From: Shewanella loihica PV-4
GTDB lineage: Bacteria; Pseudomonadota; Gammaproteobacteria; Enterobacterales; Shewanellaceae
Assembly (NCBI RefSeq): GCF_000016065.1
Contig: NC_009092.1
Coordinates: 868,001 to 932,000, forward strand
Direction of reading: 5' to 3'
Length of the DNA: 64,000 nucleotides
Shown here: positions 27,701-36,369 of the stretch, in pieces
Position numbering within the stretch: position 1 is the stretch's first letter
Layout of the letters: every line of letters begins with the position of its first letter
The notes under the pieces: model-generated
The model's input: the letters and a program-made list of their open reading frames with translations, nothing else
What the model was told of the DNA's origin: nothing
Databases searched by the model: none
Position numbers and translations under genes: made by a program

Positions 27701-28573
27701 GTAGGCTGCAGGTGCAACACCAGATAGTTCAACTTCAACACCTTCGTAGGTAGTGGTGACTTTGTTACCTACAGAGGTACCGGCAACGTGAGAGCCGTGA
27801 CCACCGTAACCCAGTGGGCTCATATGCTCGTCGGCACACACTTCAAAAGTAGGTTGTGACCAACGGGCAACGATTAGTTTGTCGTTACAGAAGCTTGCAT
27901 CTACTGTCGAACAGTAGTCGTCGCTTGGCATTCCTTCGGCTGGTTTTGTGAAACCTTCGCCAGCAAACATTGGGTTTTCTGGGCGAATACCTGTATCAAT
28001 TACCGCTACACGAATGTCTTTACCGGCGTTTTCCATGCCAGAAACCGCTTCCCACATCGCTTCAGTGTTAATGACGTCGTGAGATGAGTCCATGTTAGCT
28101 TCGTACATAGTCTCAGGGTAGACAGACTTAACGTTTGGCATGGCCGCTAGCTGCTCGATGCTCAGACCTTGACCAACAATAGTCACACCATTGAATAGGG
28201 TCTTGAAGCTTTGCTCAACTTTGGCGTTAGGTACTTTCTTCGCCAGTTCACTCACAAATTGTGACTGCTCTTTGGCTAGGAAACTGGCGTAGCTTTGAGC
28301 TGGCGCAGACTGTACGTTAACTTTTTGGCCTTTCTTAGGGGCTGTGGCCGCCATTGACTCGATGCCGCCTTGGTATTTAGCAACGGCAGGAGAGTTCAGT
28401 TCGATGATGAAGCGCTGCGGAGCCACTTGTGAAGGCTGAGAAGCTGCTGGCTTCTTGTAGCTATCAGCAGAAGTGATTTCCGGAGCATAGGGATTTGCGG
28501 TGTACTGGTTGCTGGCTACAGCCGCACTCGAGATCAGCGCCGCTGAAATGGCTAGAGATAATTTAGTTTTCAC
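24722..28573 (-). CDS. Secreted subtilisin-like protease 1, GlyGly-CTERM anchored
   Basis: A 1,283-residue S8 serine protease. In order it has a signal peptide (residues 1-21), an I9-type propeptide (about 52-165), and a catalytic domain with Asp193 (VAVIDTGIRP), His259 (GGHGSHVAGT) and Ser582 (SGTSMASPHVAG). A PA insert lies at about 415-525, and a fibronectin-type region follows. Late beta-sandwich modules contain LENDTVSQ, a cadherin-like TPEDDFFGKDSFTYT, and an Ig-like module. The tail GGGSLGWFALLMLPF-ALRRRK is a GlyGly-CTERM signal, cut by rhombosortase and tied to type II secretion. GTG 28573 with AAGGAAGA upstream is the likely start. Confidence 0.93.
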   Translation of the reverse strand: MKTKLSLAISAALISSAAVASNQYTANPYAPEITSADSYKKPAASQPSQVAPQRFIIELNSPAVAKYQGGIESMAATAPKKGQKVNVQSAPAQSYASFLAKEQSQFVSELAKKVPNAKVEQSFKTLFNGVTIVGQGLSIEQLAAMPNVKSVYPETMYEANMDSSHDVINTEAMWEAVSGMENAGKDIRVAVIDTGIRPENPMFAGEGFTKPAEGMPSDDYCSTVDASFCNDKLIVARWSQPTFEVCADEHMSPLGYGGHGSHVAGTSVGNKVTTTYEGVEVELSGVAPAAYLMVYKALFTKTDCARGSGSNIMLMEAMEHAVNDGADVINNSWGGGAGGDPANSPYKAMYEAAEAAGVVVVTAAGNDGNGPQTIGCPACIESGITVANTTTGRFFANTLTVDGEEILALQGNNGLLEADITAPIIAAANIDAENTLGCTPFAADSFKDGIALISRGSCSFATKAENAEAAGAKAMVVYNSVPGAPISMFMPDSTLPAVMVSDADGAAILEGLGDDTTGTIAAEVTRIVNSKFADILNQSSSRGPNGNQNILKPDLAAPGTSILSATSPDEDGTDFTTMSGTSMASPHVAGAAALMSQLHPDWSANDIKTALTSTAHMAGVLDDDAATPADPFAMGAGRMDLDAAAKAVLTFDKPSIASDSCVGPCTFTRTVYNKSDEKTSWELSASSDSAGISVSPSSLELEAGESATFTVTVDSTFSEYGAWIFGNVMIKSASHQDAHLPVAILAKESSDSSLISTMATKADLTAAEDMPIKAVVNNTVFENTVTVTAMAPEGTKLTSADDVEVTLNGATQNGFEVDEALGRITWVGQLDLPQIKSAKGTGASPSIFDLDLAYVPACADGCDEKSFTFNLPEFKYNGATYTQLTISDNGIAIVGGGSASGTWNNKELPDSANPNNILAPFWSDYDLSDGTVGDTGGGQLGIQVVSAGGNEWIVVEWKDAQLYADASGNKYSFSLWIQTGDVEDIWFNYLDIPNMPSNVTIGAENISGSVGTTFHYNGQGGTVTTDDYVALQATSSGSVEIDYLATPTSFNPGQTDNFSVDEEATLEANVLENDTVSQKVARVSVTGDGMTANAQRIIDVAPAGALGEATLVDEPAHGEVTLEKDGSITYTPEDDFFGKDSFTYTSKDAEGNLNAATTVNVMVNNINDAPTVAPTGMTSTEGFVVTAKANGKDVDGDSLTYTWTQTAGTPVTFNNGGAEIKFTAPAGNNTLTFSVVASDGELESEAGTATITVNAKEEKSSGGGSLGWFALLMLPFAALRRRK

Positions 28574-28793
28574 AACTTCTTCCTTGTCAAATAGAAGTGT
28601 TTTGAGACACAAAACACTATTGGTATTGCTGTAACTTTGGTTACTAATCTTTTCTTATTTTGTTGCCGCTATGTTGACGGCTTGTTCTTTTTAACACAAA
28701 AGATTACCAAAGTTAAAGCTGGTAGAAGAAAAAGTTGTAAGCGGTTTTTAAATAGTAGTATCCACTAAGGCTGTAAGCCCCAGTGGTACTGGA

Positions 28794-29255
28794 TTAAGGC
28801 TTCACGGCGCGGCTGATAGGATTTTGTAAACTGATGAGTGTCTCGGTGGATTGGATCTCATCGATGGATTGGATGCGGTTGATCAGCACATGCTGAAGGC
28901 CATCGATCGACTGACACATCACCTTGACGAAGATGCTGTAGTTGCCCGTGGTGTAGTAGGCCTCGGTGACCTCTTCTAAGGCATTGAGTTTGGCGATGGC
29001 GGCGGGATAGTCGCCGGCGCTCTTGAGGTTGATGCCGATAAAACAGCAGACGTCATAGCCGAGGGCCTTAGGGTTTACCGTGATCTGGGCGCCCGTGATG
29101 ATGCCCGCCTGTTTCATCTTCTCTACCCGCACATGTATGGTGCCGGCGCTGACGCCGAAACGTTTGGCCAGTTCGGCGAAGGGGGTGCGCGCCTCTTCCA
29201 TAAGCGCCGAGAGGATCTGGTTGTCGAGCTGATCTCGCTGAAATGAACTATCCAT
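28794..29255 (-). CDS. asnC: Transcriptional regulator AsnC
   Basis: A 153-residue Lrp/AsnC-family regulator with an N-terminal helix-turn-helix (LDNQILSALMEEARTPFAEL then FGVSAGTIHVRVEKM) and a RAM/ligand domain (about 70-145) containing YYTTGNYSIFVKVM. The sequence resembles AsnC, which senses asparagine and activates asnA, rather than Lrp. No asparagine synthetase gene is in the window. The gene is alone between the subtilase 1 promoter region and rluA. Confidence 0.88.
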   Translation of the reverse strand: MDSSFQRDQLDNQILSALMEEARTPFAELAKRFGVSAGTIHVRVEKMKQAGIITGAQITVNPKALGYDVCCFIGINLKSAGDYPAAIAKLNALEEVTEAYYTTGNYSIFVKVMCQSIDGLQHVLINRIQSIDEIQSTETLISLQNPISRAVKP

Positions 29256-29389
29256 TGCTACATACCGTTTTAAGTCAACATTATGAGGTAATTTACGGTA
29301 TTGGTTAGCTAACTGCTAATCTTTTAACGAATTAAGTAGATTTTATCGCGAAGCAGGCCCAGTGAATGCCGATAAGTTAACACCGGGCT

Positions 29390-30067
29390 CTATTGCTCCT
29401 CGGTGACATCCGTGAAGGGGATTGGCGTGCTGAAGGTCATAGGCTGTTTGCTGTAGGGATGGGTCAGGCTCAGCGACTGGGCATGCAGCAGCAGACGCGG
29501 TGCCAGGCGTTTGGCCAGCGGGTCGGCGTAGAAGTTATCGCCCAGGATGGGGTGCCCTATGGCCATCATATGTACGCGCAGCTGGTGAGAGCGACCTGTG
29601 ATCGGCGTGAGCTTTACCAGGGTCGAGCGCTTGGCGCGGCTGATGACCTCGAACAGGGTCTTAGATGCCTTACCGATTTGATGATCCACCTTCTGTTTCG
29701 GGCGGTTGGGCCAGTCGCAGATCAGCGGATAATCGACGCTACCTTGCTCCGCCTTCAGATGACCGGCGACCCGGGCATAGTAGATCTTATGGGTCTCGCG
29801 ATCGCGAAACTGGCGCTTAAGTTCCCGCTCAGCGCTGCGTCTGAGGGCCACCACGATAATGCCTGAAGTCGCCATATCCAGACGGTGAACTATCTGGGCG
29901 TTGGGGTGATCGCGCAGGACGCGGGTGTAGACGCTGTCATAATAGGCGGGGTCACGGCCAGGCACGGAAAGTAGGCCTGAGGGCTTGTTGACCACCAGAA
30001 TATCTTTATCCTCGTGGAGGATCTCGAGCCAGGGCTCGGTGGGCGGTGCATACACGAAATCAGACAT
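29390..30067 (-). CDS. rluA: Dual tRNA/23S rRNA pseudouridine synthase RluA
   Basis: A 225-residue pseudouridine synthase. The catalytic Asp is in the motif HRLDMATSGIIVVA (residue about 68). Other family segments are LVVNKPSGLLSVPGR, ARVAGHL, LTPITGRSHQLRVHM and GHPILGDNFY. RluA modifies U746 of 23S rRNA and U32 of several tRNAs. The short length without an S4 domain fits RluA rather than RluC or RluD. Its start precedes a 93-bp gap to the next leftward gene, so it may belong to the same transcript as the three genes upstream. Confidence 0.92.
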   Translation of the reverse strand: MSDFVYAPPTEPWLEILHEDKDILVVNKPSGLLSVPGRDPAYYDSVYTRVLRDHPNAQIVHRLDMATSGIIVVALRRSAERELKRQFRDRETHKIYYARVAGHLKAEQGSVDYPLICDWPNRPKQKVDHQIGKASKTLFEVISRAKRSTLVKLTPITGRSHQLRVHMMAIGHPILGDNFYADPLAKRLAPRLLLHAQSLSLTHPYSKQPMTFSTPIPFTDVTEEQ

Positions 30068-30160
30068 GGCAAACCTTGGGTGTTAAATCGGGCTGCAAAG
30101 ATACCTTTAGGGCGCGGGCGGCGCAAGTGCTACCCACGAATCCTGCGTGGTTTAGCGGGC

Positions 30161-30448
30161 CTAAAAACTGTGGCCATTGACATGCATGATGGCAAAGGTC
30201 CAGACCACGAACGCCAGGCTGAGGTGGATAAAGGCGTAGATGCTCTGATCCAACCGCTCTATTCCCTTGGCCTGCCAGATCAACTTGCCATGCAGTAAGA
30301 TGTTAAGGGGAAACAGCATAAACAGCGGGTAGAAGGCGATGGCGCTGTCGTCGCCGAACAGGGCGCGCGAGACTATCGACCATAACACCATGAGGGCGGT
30401 GACTAATGGTGGCGCGGCGAGTCGGTACTGTTCGGGATAGGGAAACAT
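30161..30448 (-). CDS. Small three-helix membrane protein, unknown
   Basis: A 95-residue hydrophobic protein with three predicted membrane segments (about 12-30, 38-52, 70-90). I do not recognise a family. It sits 25 bp downstream of the methyltransferase gene and on the same strand, so it is probably co-transcribed with it. Codon use matches its neighbours. Confidence 0.65.
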   Translation of the reverse strand: MFPYPEQYRLAAPPLVTALMVLWSIVSRALFGDDSAIAFYPLFMLFPLNILLHGKLIWQAKGIERLDQSIYAFIHLSLAFVVWTFAIMHVNGHSF

Positions 30449-30473
30449 CTATCGTCCTTAACGCTGTGAGATC

Positions 30474-31019
30474 CTAGTTAGCCGGTTTGCGGCCAATATA
30501 TTGCGCCTTGAAGCAGGGCGTCTCTTCACAGCCTACATTACCTTCGAAAGCGTGCAAAGTCTCCCAGCCACAAAAGCGCTGCGATAATTCGCCTTCGGCC
30601 AGCAGGAAGTTGGGGTTCTTGGGCCTGCCCACCTCAGCCTGCTTCTCTATGAAGGTCTCGTAGATGATGAGACCGCCGGGTTTGATGCTCGCTTTGATGA
30701 GCTCAAACAGCGGGCGGTGCAGGTAGTTGAACACCAGGACTATGTCATATCGCGACTCGGGGAGTCGTGGCTCGCCGCTTTCCAAGTCGAGCGCTAACGC
30801 CTGACACTGCTTAGGTACAGCCGCGAGTCTGCCAAGGTCTCTGTCGAGAAAGGTGACATGGGCGCCATGGGCCGCTAACCATATGCCGTTACGCCCTGTG
30901 CCGCAGGCAAGGTCGAGTACCTGGGGATGGCTATCAAGTTCGATAAGCTGGCTGCTTTGCGTCAGCAGCGGCGCGGCTTCAGCCTTTAATCTCTTTTCGT
31001 CCATCGAGGCGTCGTCCAT
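30474..31019 (-). CDS. Class I SAM-dependent methyltransferase (TehB-like)
   Basis: A 181-residue Rossmann methyltransferase. Motif I is visible as VLDLACGTGRNGIWLA (about residues 35-50), followed by FLDRDLGRL, YDIVLVFNYLHRPL and GGLIIYETF. These features resemble TehB-like enzymes that act on small molecules; the substrate is unknown. The start overlaps the end of the upstream membrane-protein gene by 41 bp. ATG 31019 or ATG 31004 could start it. Confidence 0.82.
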   Translation of the reverse strand: MDDASMDEKRLKAEAAPLLTQSSQLIELDSHPQVLDLACGTGRNGIWLAAHGAHVTFLDRDLGRLAAVPKQCQALALDLESGEPRLPESRYDIVLVFNYLHRPLFELIKASIKPGGLIIYETFIEKQAEVGRPKNPNFLLAEGELSQRFCGWETLHAFEGNVGCEETPCFKAQYIGRKPAN

Positions 31020-31395
31020 GAATTACCGAGAAATGTCTGAGCCCGGCCGGTCCGTGGGAGACGATCACCGACAGCAAGACGATGGCGATCAGCAGCTCAG
31101 GCTTGTAGTTGGCTAAGGGAATAAATAGTGCCAGCAGGCAGAGTTTCACCAGGGTCAGCACGCCCTTTAGCTGGATCAGCCAGCGCCAGTCTCTGACCAC
31201 TTCCCACAGCATCAGCAAGCTGCCTGTGCTCATGGCCAAGATCCAGTAGTTGCACCACAGGCTTTTATCCACCCCGAGTAAGATGCCGCCACCGGCACCT
31301 GTTATGCCTAAGATGTGCAGGGCGCGCAGGCTGGTCTTGCTCAGGCGTTGCAGCCAAAACTGTTTCTCGGAAATCGGCTTGTGCTTTTGACTCAT
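30979..31395 (-). CDS. Inner-membrane protein, unknown
   Basis: A 138-residue protein with a basic N-terminus (MSQKHKPISEKQFWLQR) and four hydrophobic segments. The last is LLIAIVLLSVIVSHGPAGLRH. I do not recognise the family with confidence. ATG 31395 is preferred; the frame is open 19 codons further upstream without a ribosome site. Its 3' end overlaps the downstream methyltransferase gene by 41 bp, which suggests an operon. Confidence 0.6.
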   Translation of the reverse strand: MSQKHKPISEKQFWLQRLSKTSLRALHILGITGAGGGILLGVDKSLWCNYWILAMSTGSLLMLWEVVRDWRWLIQLKGVLTLVKLCLLALFIPLANYKPELLIAIVLLSVIVSHGPAGLRHFSVIHGRRLDGRKEIKG

Positions 31396-31613
31396 GGGGC
31401 GAAAGAAGACTGAAAATTTGCGCCAGCTTAGCAGGAAATCGGCATAAAACACATTGACGGCTCACAAAGTTAACTATTTCGTGATCTAAGCGCGATTTAT
31501 CTTTGCTAAGTCACATATTTCCTTGGCTATAATGGAGCCAAGACAGGCAGGGGCTTTGTGATACTAGGGTGACAAATCTCTGTCTAATGTTGAATTACTT
31601 TTAGGTAGCTAAG

Positions 31614-32603
31614 ATGAGAATAGGTTTTTTTAGTGCTAAGCACTATGACATGGAACATTTCAACCGCACCAACCAGGCCTTTGGCGCTCAGATTGAGTAT
31701 TTCGACTATCGCCTCTGTATGCAGTCGGTCAAGCTGGCCTATGGTTTCGAGGTGATCTGCGCCTTCGTCAACGATTCGCTATGTGAAGAAGTATTGGTAG
31801 AGCTAGCTAAAAATGGCACTAAGATCATTGCGATGCGCTGCGCCGGATTTAACAACGTCGATCTCGAGGCGGCCAAACGCCTGGGGATCAGGGTGGTAAA
31901 CGTTCCCGCCTATTCGCCCGAGTCGGTGGCGGAGCATACTGTGGCCCTGATGCTGACCCTCAACCGTAAGGTGCACAAGGCCTACCAACGTACCCGCGAT
32001 GCCAACTTCTCCCTCGAGGGGCTGGTGGGCTTCAACATGCATGGCCGCACCGTCGGCGTGATCGGCACGGGTAAGATAGGGGTGGCGACCATCAAGATCC
32101 TCCTGGGCTTCGGCTGTAAGGTTGTGGTTTACGACCCTTATCCTAACCAGGCGGTGCTGGATATGGGCATCGAATACCTGTCGCTGGATGAGCTTTATGC
32201 CGTGAGCGACATCCTCAGCCTGCATTGTCCGCTGACCAAAGAGAACCATCATCTGCTCAACAAGGCGAGCTTTGACAAGATGAAGCCTGGTGTCATGGTG
32301 ATCAACACCAGCCGTGGCGGCCTGCTAAATGCTTTCGATGCCATGGAGGCGCTCAAGACGGGGCAGATAGGTTCCCTCGGGCTAGACGTGTACGAGAATG
32401 AGAAAGAGCTCTTCTTCGAGGATAAGTCGAACCAGATCATCCAGGACGATGTGTTCAGACGCCTGTCGGCCTGCCACAACGTGATCTTTACCGGTCACCA
32501 GGCCTTCCTCACCGAAGAGGCGCTGGGCGCCATTGCCCACACCAGCCTGACCAATGTGCGTCAGCTGCTCGATGGCGAAGCGTGTCCTAACCAGCTATTT
32601 TAA
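31614..32603 (+). CDS. ldhA: NAD-dependent D-lactate dehydrogenase
   Basis: A 329-residue D-2-hydroxyacid dehydrogenase matching fermentative LdhA, which reduces pyruvate to D-lactate with NADH. Visible features are the N-terminal substrate domain (AMRCAGFNNVDLEAAKRLG), Rossmann GVIGTGKIGVATIKI (about residues 147-161), VYDPYP, catalytic Arg in NTSRGGLL, LGLDVYENE with Glu, and catalytic His in FTGHQAFLTEEAL. A TATAAT lies at 31528-31533. It has its own promoter region and faces the dienelactone hydrolase gene in the same direction. Confidence 0.93.
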   Translation: MRIGFFSAKHYDMEHFNRTNQAFGAQIEYFDYRLCMQSVKLAYGFEVICAFVNDSLCEEVLVELAKNGTKIIAMRCAGFNNVDLEAAKRLGIRVVNVPAYSPESVAEHTVALMLTLNRKVHKAYQRTRDANFSLEGLVGFNMHGRTVGVIGTGKIGVATIKILLGFGCKVVVYDPYPNQAVLDMGIEYLSLDELYAVSDILSLHCPLTKENHHLLNKASFDKMKPGVMVINTSRGGLLNAFDAMEALKTGQIGSLGLDVYENEKELFFEDKSNQIIQDDVFRRLSACHNVIFTGHQAFLTEEALGAIAHTSLTNVRQLLDGEACPNQLF

Positions 32604-32717
32604 CTTCTTTCACTTCTACTTCTTTCACCTCTTTAGTTTCATCAGCCGGGTTTCACCTGACAAGGGGAGCCCAGGCTGATAACTTAGGGATAAGTTTATT
32701 GGCCTGAGGGCAAGATT

Positions 32718-33455
32718 ATGATGGTAAAACAGGAAGTTCGCGACATAGACACGCCCACGGGCACGATGCGCTGTTATCTCTATCGTCCCGACAGCGAGGG
32801 CTTGTTCTCGACGATCATCTTCTATTCGGAGATTTTCCAGCAGACCGCGCCCATCGCCAGGGCCGCGACCATGTTAGCCGGTCACGGTTTCGTGGTCTTG
32901 GTACCGGAAGTCTTCCATGAACTCAATCCCATAGGCACTGTATTGGCCTATGACGATGAGGGCAAAGACAAGGGCAATCAGGATAAGTTTACCAAGGCGC
33001 TGGAACATCACGACAGTGATACCCAGGCCTTAGTCGACTTTGCCATGAGCCAGCCCTTCTGCACCAATCAGGTCGGTGCCATGGGCGTCTGTATCGGCGG
33101 TCATCTGGCCTACCGCGCCGCGCTCAATATCGACGTGGTCGGTGCCTTCTGTCTCTACCCCACGGACATTCATTCAAGTACCCTTCCGGCCAATCCGGGT
33201 AATGATTCCCTGAGCCGCACCGGAGATATTGAGGCGGAGTTGGTGCTGGTGTTTGGTAAGCAAGACCCCCATGTGCCGAGCGAGGGACGGAGGCTGATCT
33301 ATGACAGACTCACTGAGACGGGGCGCAAGTTTACCTATATCGAGGTCAATGCTCAGCATGCCTTTATGCGTGATGAGGGAGACAGATACGATCCCGCGTT
33401 GGCACTGCAGATCTATCAGCAGGCGGTGGCCTTCTTCCATCGAGTGCTGCGCTAA
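32718..33455 (+). CDS. Dienelactone hydrolase-family protein
   Basis: A 245-residue alpha/beta hydrolase of the dienelactone hydrolase family. The nucleophile is a cysteine in GAMGVCIGGHLAYR, with an Asp in FGKQDPHVPS and a His in VNAQHAFMRDEGDRYD forming the triad. Many bacteria carry such genes without a chlorocatechol pathway, and no catabolic cluster is seen here, so the true substrate is unknown. Two adjacent ATGs start the frame. It follows ldhA by 114 bp and ends at a bidirectional terminator. Confidence 0.85.
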   Translation: MMVKQEVRDIDTPTGTMRCYLYRPDSEGLFSTIIFYSEIFQQTAPIARAATMLAGHGFVVLVPEVFHELNPIGTVLAYDDEGKDKGNQDKFTKALEHHDSDTQALVDFAMSQPFCTNQVGAMGVCIGGHLAYRAALNIDVVGAFCLYPTDIHSSTLPANPGNDSLSRTGDIEAELVLVFGKQDPHVPSEGRRLIYDRLTETGRKFTYIEVNAQHAFMRDEGDRYDPALALQIYQQAVAFFHRVLR

Positions 33456-33482
33456 GCTGCGTGCGTAAAAAGTGAATAGAAC

Positions 33483-33511
33483 AAAAAGGCGAACCTAAGG
33501 TTCGCCTTTTT
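33483..33511. terminator. Bidirectional terminator between the hydrolase and CorA-like genes
   Basis: AAAAAGGCGAACCT and AGGTTCGCCTTTTT are exact reverse complements flanking a single base. Confidence 0.9.
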
Positions 33512-33544
33512 ACTTTAGTCGAGACAATCTGCGCTACAGGCTAG

Positions 33545-34513
33545 CTAGAGCCATTTGCGGCGCCTGAATAGCCAGATCAGTACTGCCGTGATGCTGAGCA
33601 TCACCCCCCAGACGATGAAGTAGCCATCTTTATGTTTCAGCTCGGGAATATACTCGAAGTTCATGCCATAGATACCGGCGATAAAGGTCAGCGGTACGAA
33701 GATGGCGGTGATGATGGTCAGCACTTTCATGATGTTGTTGAGCCTGTGGGCGCTGATGGAGATGTAACCGTCGATCAGATCACTTGAGACCTGATAGAAG
33801 AGGTCTGCCAGGCTGGCCGCCCTGTGTTGATGCTCGCACACGTCGTTGATCTCATGGTAGAGGCTGTCGTCGAAGGGGATAGAGGGCTCGCTGCGCAGGC
33901 TGTCGAACAGCTCCACATGGTAGTGAAAGTTGCGTCTCAGCCGGGTGAGATCTGTCTTGTAGAGTACTACCTCGGCCAAGATCTTATCGTCCGCCGTGGT
34001 GAGCATCACGGTTTCCAGCTCCTCTAACCGGCTCTCGAGATCAAACAGGATCTTATGATAACGCTTGATCACGTAGCGGCTGAGTTTCAGCGCTACGGCG
34101 CCTGTGTTTTGCAGCGACAGCTCGTCCGCCTCCAGCGAGGTCATGGTGCGCTCGATGGAGAGGGAACGTTTGCTGTGGCGGGTCACGATGAAACGCGGCC
34201 CCACAAACAGCGCCAGCACTATGTTGTCGCAGTTGATGGAGTCAGAGTCGGCCGACAAGCCCCTAAGCAGAATAAAGGTATGGTCGTCGAAGTCCTCTAT
34301 CTTAGGAGGATGGCGATCCCGCGAGGCGTCCTGCAGCGCCAATGGGTGCAGGCCGAAATCCCGCTGCAACGACTCGCTCAGCTCGCTGTCTATCTCGCCG
34401 TCGATATTGAGCCAGAGTATGGTGTCGTCCCTCTGCTGCCAGCAGGCGACCTGAGACGCGTCGCCCCGGGTGAGCGAATTATTTTGCGGATCATAGAGTA
34501 ATGTCGTGAGCAT
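33545..34513 (-). CDS. CorA-family divalent cation transporter
   Basis: A 322-residue CorA/ZntB-type transporter: a large soluble N-terminal domain (residues about 1-250, with coiled-coil segments) followed by two membrane helices at about 265-285 and 297-315. The signature GMN appears in IAGIYGMNFEYIPEL between them. The exact metal (magnesium, zinc or other) cannot be read from the sequence. The gene starts 16 bp after the mscS-type gene ends, so the two form an operon. Confidence 0.9.
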   Translation of the reverse strand: MLTTLLYDPQNNSLTRGDASQVACWQQRDDTILWLNIDGEIDSELSESLQRDFGLHPLALQDASRDRHPPKIEDFDDHTFILLRGLSADSDSINCDNIVLALFVGPRFIVTRHSKRSLSIERTMTSLEADELSLQNTGAVALKLSRYVIKRYHKILFDLESRLEELETVMLTTADDKILAEVVLYKTDLTRLRRNFHYHVELFDSLRSEPSIPFDDSLYHEINDVCEHQHRAASLADLFYQVSSDLIDGYISISAHRLNNIMKVLTIITAIFVPLTFIAGIYGMNFEYIPELKHKDGYFIVWGVMLSITAVLIWLFRRRKWL

Positions 34514-34529
34514 CGCGGCCCCCTGTCGG

Positions 34530-35081
34530 TTAATCGCTTTGTACTTGAGTATGGTCTTTCTCGGGCGATTCGCTCAAGGGCTTGGCCTGAGTGTGCGCCT
34601 GAGTCAGTTTCAAAACCCCTTTCTGTAGCATCAGGTTGTTAGGGTAGGTGATGGTGATGCCGTCGCTGCGCTCGATCAGCACGTGAAACAGACTGATCTC
34701 GGCGATGATGCCGCTAACATCTTCATCCTTGTCGATAATCTTGATGCGATCGCCAATACGGTAGGGGAAGACGAAGAAGATCAAGATCCCGGCGGTGATG
34801 TTACTCAAAATCGACCACTGGGCCACCAAGGCCACGCCGAGCACGGCAAATACCGAGGAGATAAACAGCGAGACCTGCTGATATTCGATGCCGAGTGAGA
34901 TCACCCAGAGACAGGCGATGATGATAAACAGCAGGTAGGTAATATATTGGGTTACCATCTTGGTGCGTTTAAAGGAGACCTGTTTGGACTCGGCCAGCTT
35001 GGCGATCCAGTTGGTGAGCAGACGCTGGGCGAAGATGAAGATGCCGATGTAGAGACAGCTGACGAGTAGGGTTTGTGTCAT
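34530..35081 (-). CDS. Small mechanosensitive channel-like protein (MscS family)
   Basis: A 183-residue MscS-type membrane protein. Three membrane segments (about 5-22, 45-65, 73-100) lead into the beta domain RIGDRIKIIDKDEDVSGIIAEISLFHVLI, and ITYPNNLMLQKGV is the family's segment after the pore. It lacks the large C-terminal cage domain of full MscS (286 residues in E. coli), so it is one of the short relatives. ATG 35081 is chosen because it leads directly into the first helix. It precedes the CorA-type gene in an operon. Confidence 0.85.
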   Translation of the reverse strand: MTQTLLVSCLYIGIFIFAQRLLTNWIAKLAESKQVSFKRTKMVTQYITYLLFIIIACLWVISLGIEYQQVSLFISSVFAVLGVALVAQWSILSNITAGILIFFVFPYRIGDRIKIIDKDEDVSGIIAEISLFHVLIERSDGITITYPNNLMLQKGVLKLTQAHTQAKPLSESPEKDHTQVQSD

Positions 35082-35428
35082 GGTAAATTGCAAATGAGCC
35101 AAAGATTTCAAACAAATACTACAAGGCTTGCCCGATTGCAACGCGAGAATGATGGGCCGAATGAGGGGAACGGCTCGTCATCGGAGGAGGCTGCTTAGCT
35201 CTTATCCTTAATTCACGAACTAAACCCTCGCACCTGCCTCTCGTTCAGTATAAGGCACTGTAAAAGGTTTCAGGAAAGGGATCTGCCTGCTGTTGTGTGC
35301 GCAGTTGCCTTTGCTGTTGCCTTTGCCGTTGTGGGGGCTTTTGCGGCATACTAGCGCCTTTATTTCGCCTATCTTTTGTTGCGTTTGAAGACCTGCGCCT
35401 AAGATGAGGCGTTCCTGCGGAGAGACAG
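35082..35428. other. Intergenic region before the spermidine synthase-like gene
   Basis: The 347 bp between divergent genes contain a short direct repeat, TTGCCTTTGCTG/TTGCCTTTGCCG (35306-35329). A reverse-strand frame crosses it but has no protein features. I see nothing else. Confidence 0.4.
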
Positions 35429-36172
35429 ATGTCAGACTATACCACCCTACATACCGGCGAAGATGATCACGGCCCACTCCTGGTCATGGAAGATAAGGAG
35501 GTTCGCCTGCTCTCCTTTGGGGATAACGATGAGCAGAGCAAGCTGCTCAAGTCGGCGCTGCATGTGCCCATGCATACCTATCTGCAGGCCATGTTGCTGG
35601 TGCTGCTGTTTATCAAGCCAAAACGCGTCATCGTACTCGGCCTGGGTGGCGGCGGCCTCATTCATGCACTGCGTAATTTCGACCGCGGGATCAATATTAC
35701 CGCGGTCGAGCTGAGGGAGGCGGTGATCGAGGTGGCCAAGCGTTATTTCTGGTTGCCGCTGGGTAAGAAGCTCAACCTGATCCATCAGGATGCCAATGCG
35801 TTTCTGGCAGATGCTGATCATAAGAAGGCTGACGTGATCTTCGCTGACATTTACCATGGCGACGGCGTGGACGAGCAGCAGCTCAGCGAGACCTTTATCG
35901 CCAACGCCGCCGCGCTGCTCAAGAGTGAAGGTTATTTGGTGCTTAACTGCTGGAAGGAGCATAGCCGTAACGCCACCCTACTGGCCCTGTTACAGAAACA
36001 CTTTAGCGACGTGCGCGCCTGCCTGACGGGTGGTGGTAACTGGGTGGTGCTCGCCGGTAAACAGGCGCGGCAGATAAGCGCCAGCGGCCTCAAGGCGGAG
36101 GCGCAGCAGTTGTCGCTGCTGCTAGACTTTCAGTTAGGCCGCAGCCTGACCCGCTTCGAAACCTGGGAGTGA
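35429..36172 (+). CDS. Spermidine synthase-like methyltransferase-fold protein
   Basis: A 247-residue protein with a spermidine-synthase-like Rossmann fold. Motif I is VIVLGLGGGGLIHALRNF (about residues 67-84), followed by TAVELREAVIEVAKRYF, LIHQDANAFLA and VIFADIYHGDG. The polyamine synthase loop is incomplete compared with SpeE and no speD is nearby, so the reaction is uncertain; similar genes occur across Shewanella as spermidine synthase-like. It has GGAGAGACAG before the ATG and stands alone. Confidence 0.75.
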   Translation: MSDYTTLHTGEDDHGPLLVMEDKEVRLLSFGDNDEQSKLLKSALHVPMHTYLQAMLLVLLFIKPKRVIVLGLGGGGLIHALRNFDRGINITAVELREAVIEVAKRYFWLPLGKKLNLIHQDANAFLADADHKKADVIFADIYHGDGVDEQQLSETFIANAAALLKSEGYLVLNCWKEHSRNATLLALLQKHFSDVRACLTGGGNWVVLAGKQARQISASGLKAEAQQLSLLLDFQLGRSLTRFETWE

Positions 36173-36369
36173 GAGCGACTCGCTCCCCTTAATCGGTTTT
36201 ATGTCGTCATGCCAATGATAATCTTAAAAACCGATTAGCATGATAGCTTTTATCCGTTATATTTAATTATCCAGTCTCGTTATTATCTCCTCATCGACAA
36301 AGAACACGGGGTCAAGGCAAACGCCTCACCCCACAAATTTACTCTTAATAACGAGCACTGGAGCAAGCA

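Noticed and set aside
35220..35477. 85-codon reverse frame before the spermidine synthase-like gene
   Set aside because: It overlaps the start of a real forward gene and contains low-complexity repeats.
36217..36260. Possible OxyR site before ahpC
   Set aside because: ATAG-like half-sites occur but are 25 bp apart instead of the 22 expected for OxyR, so I do not report the site.
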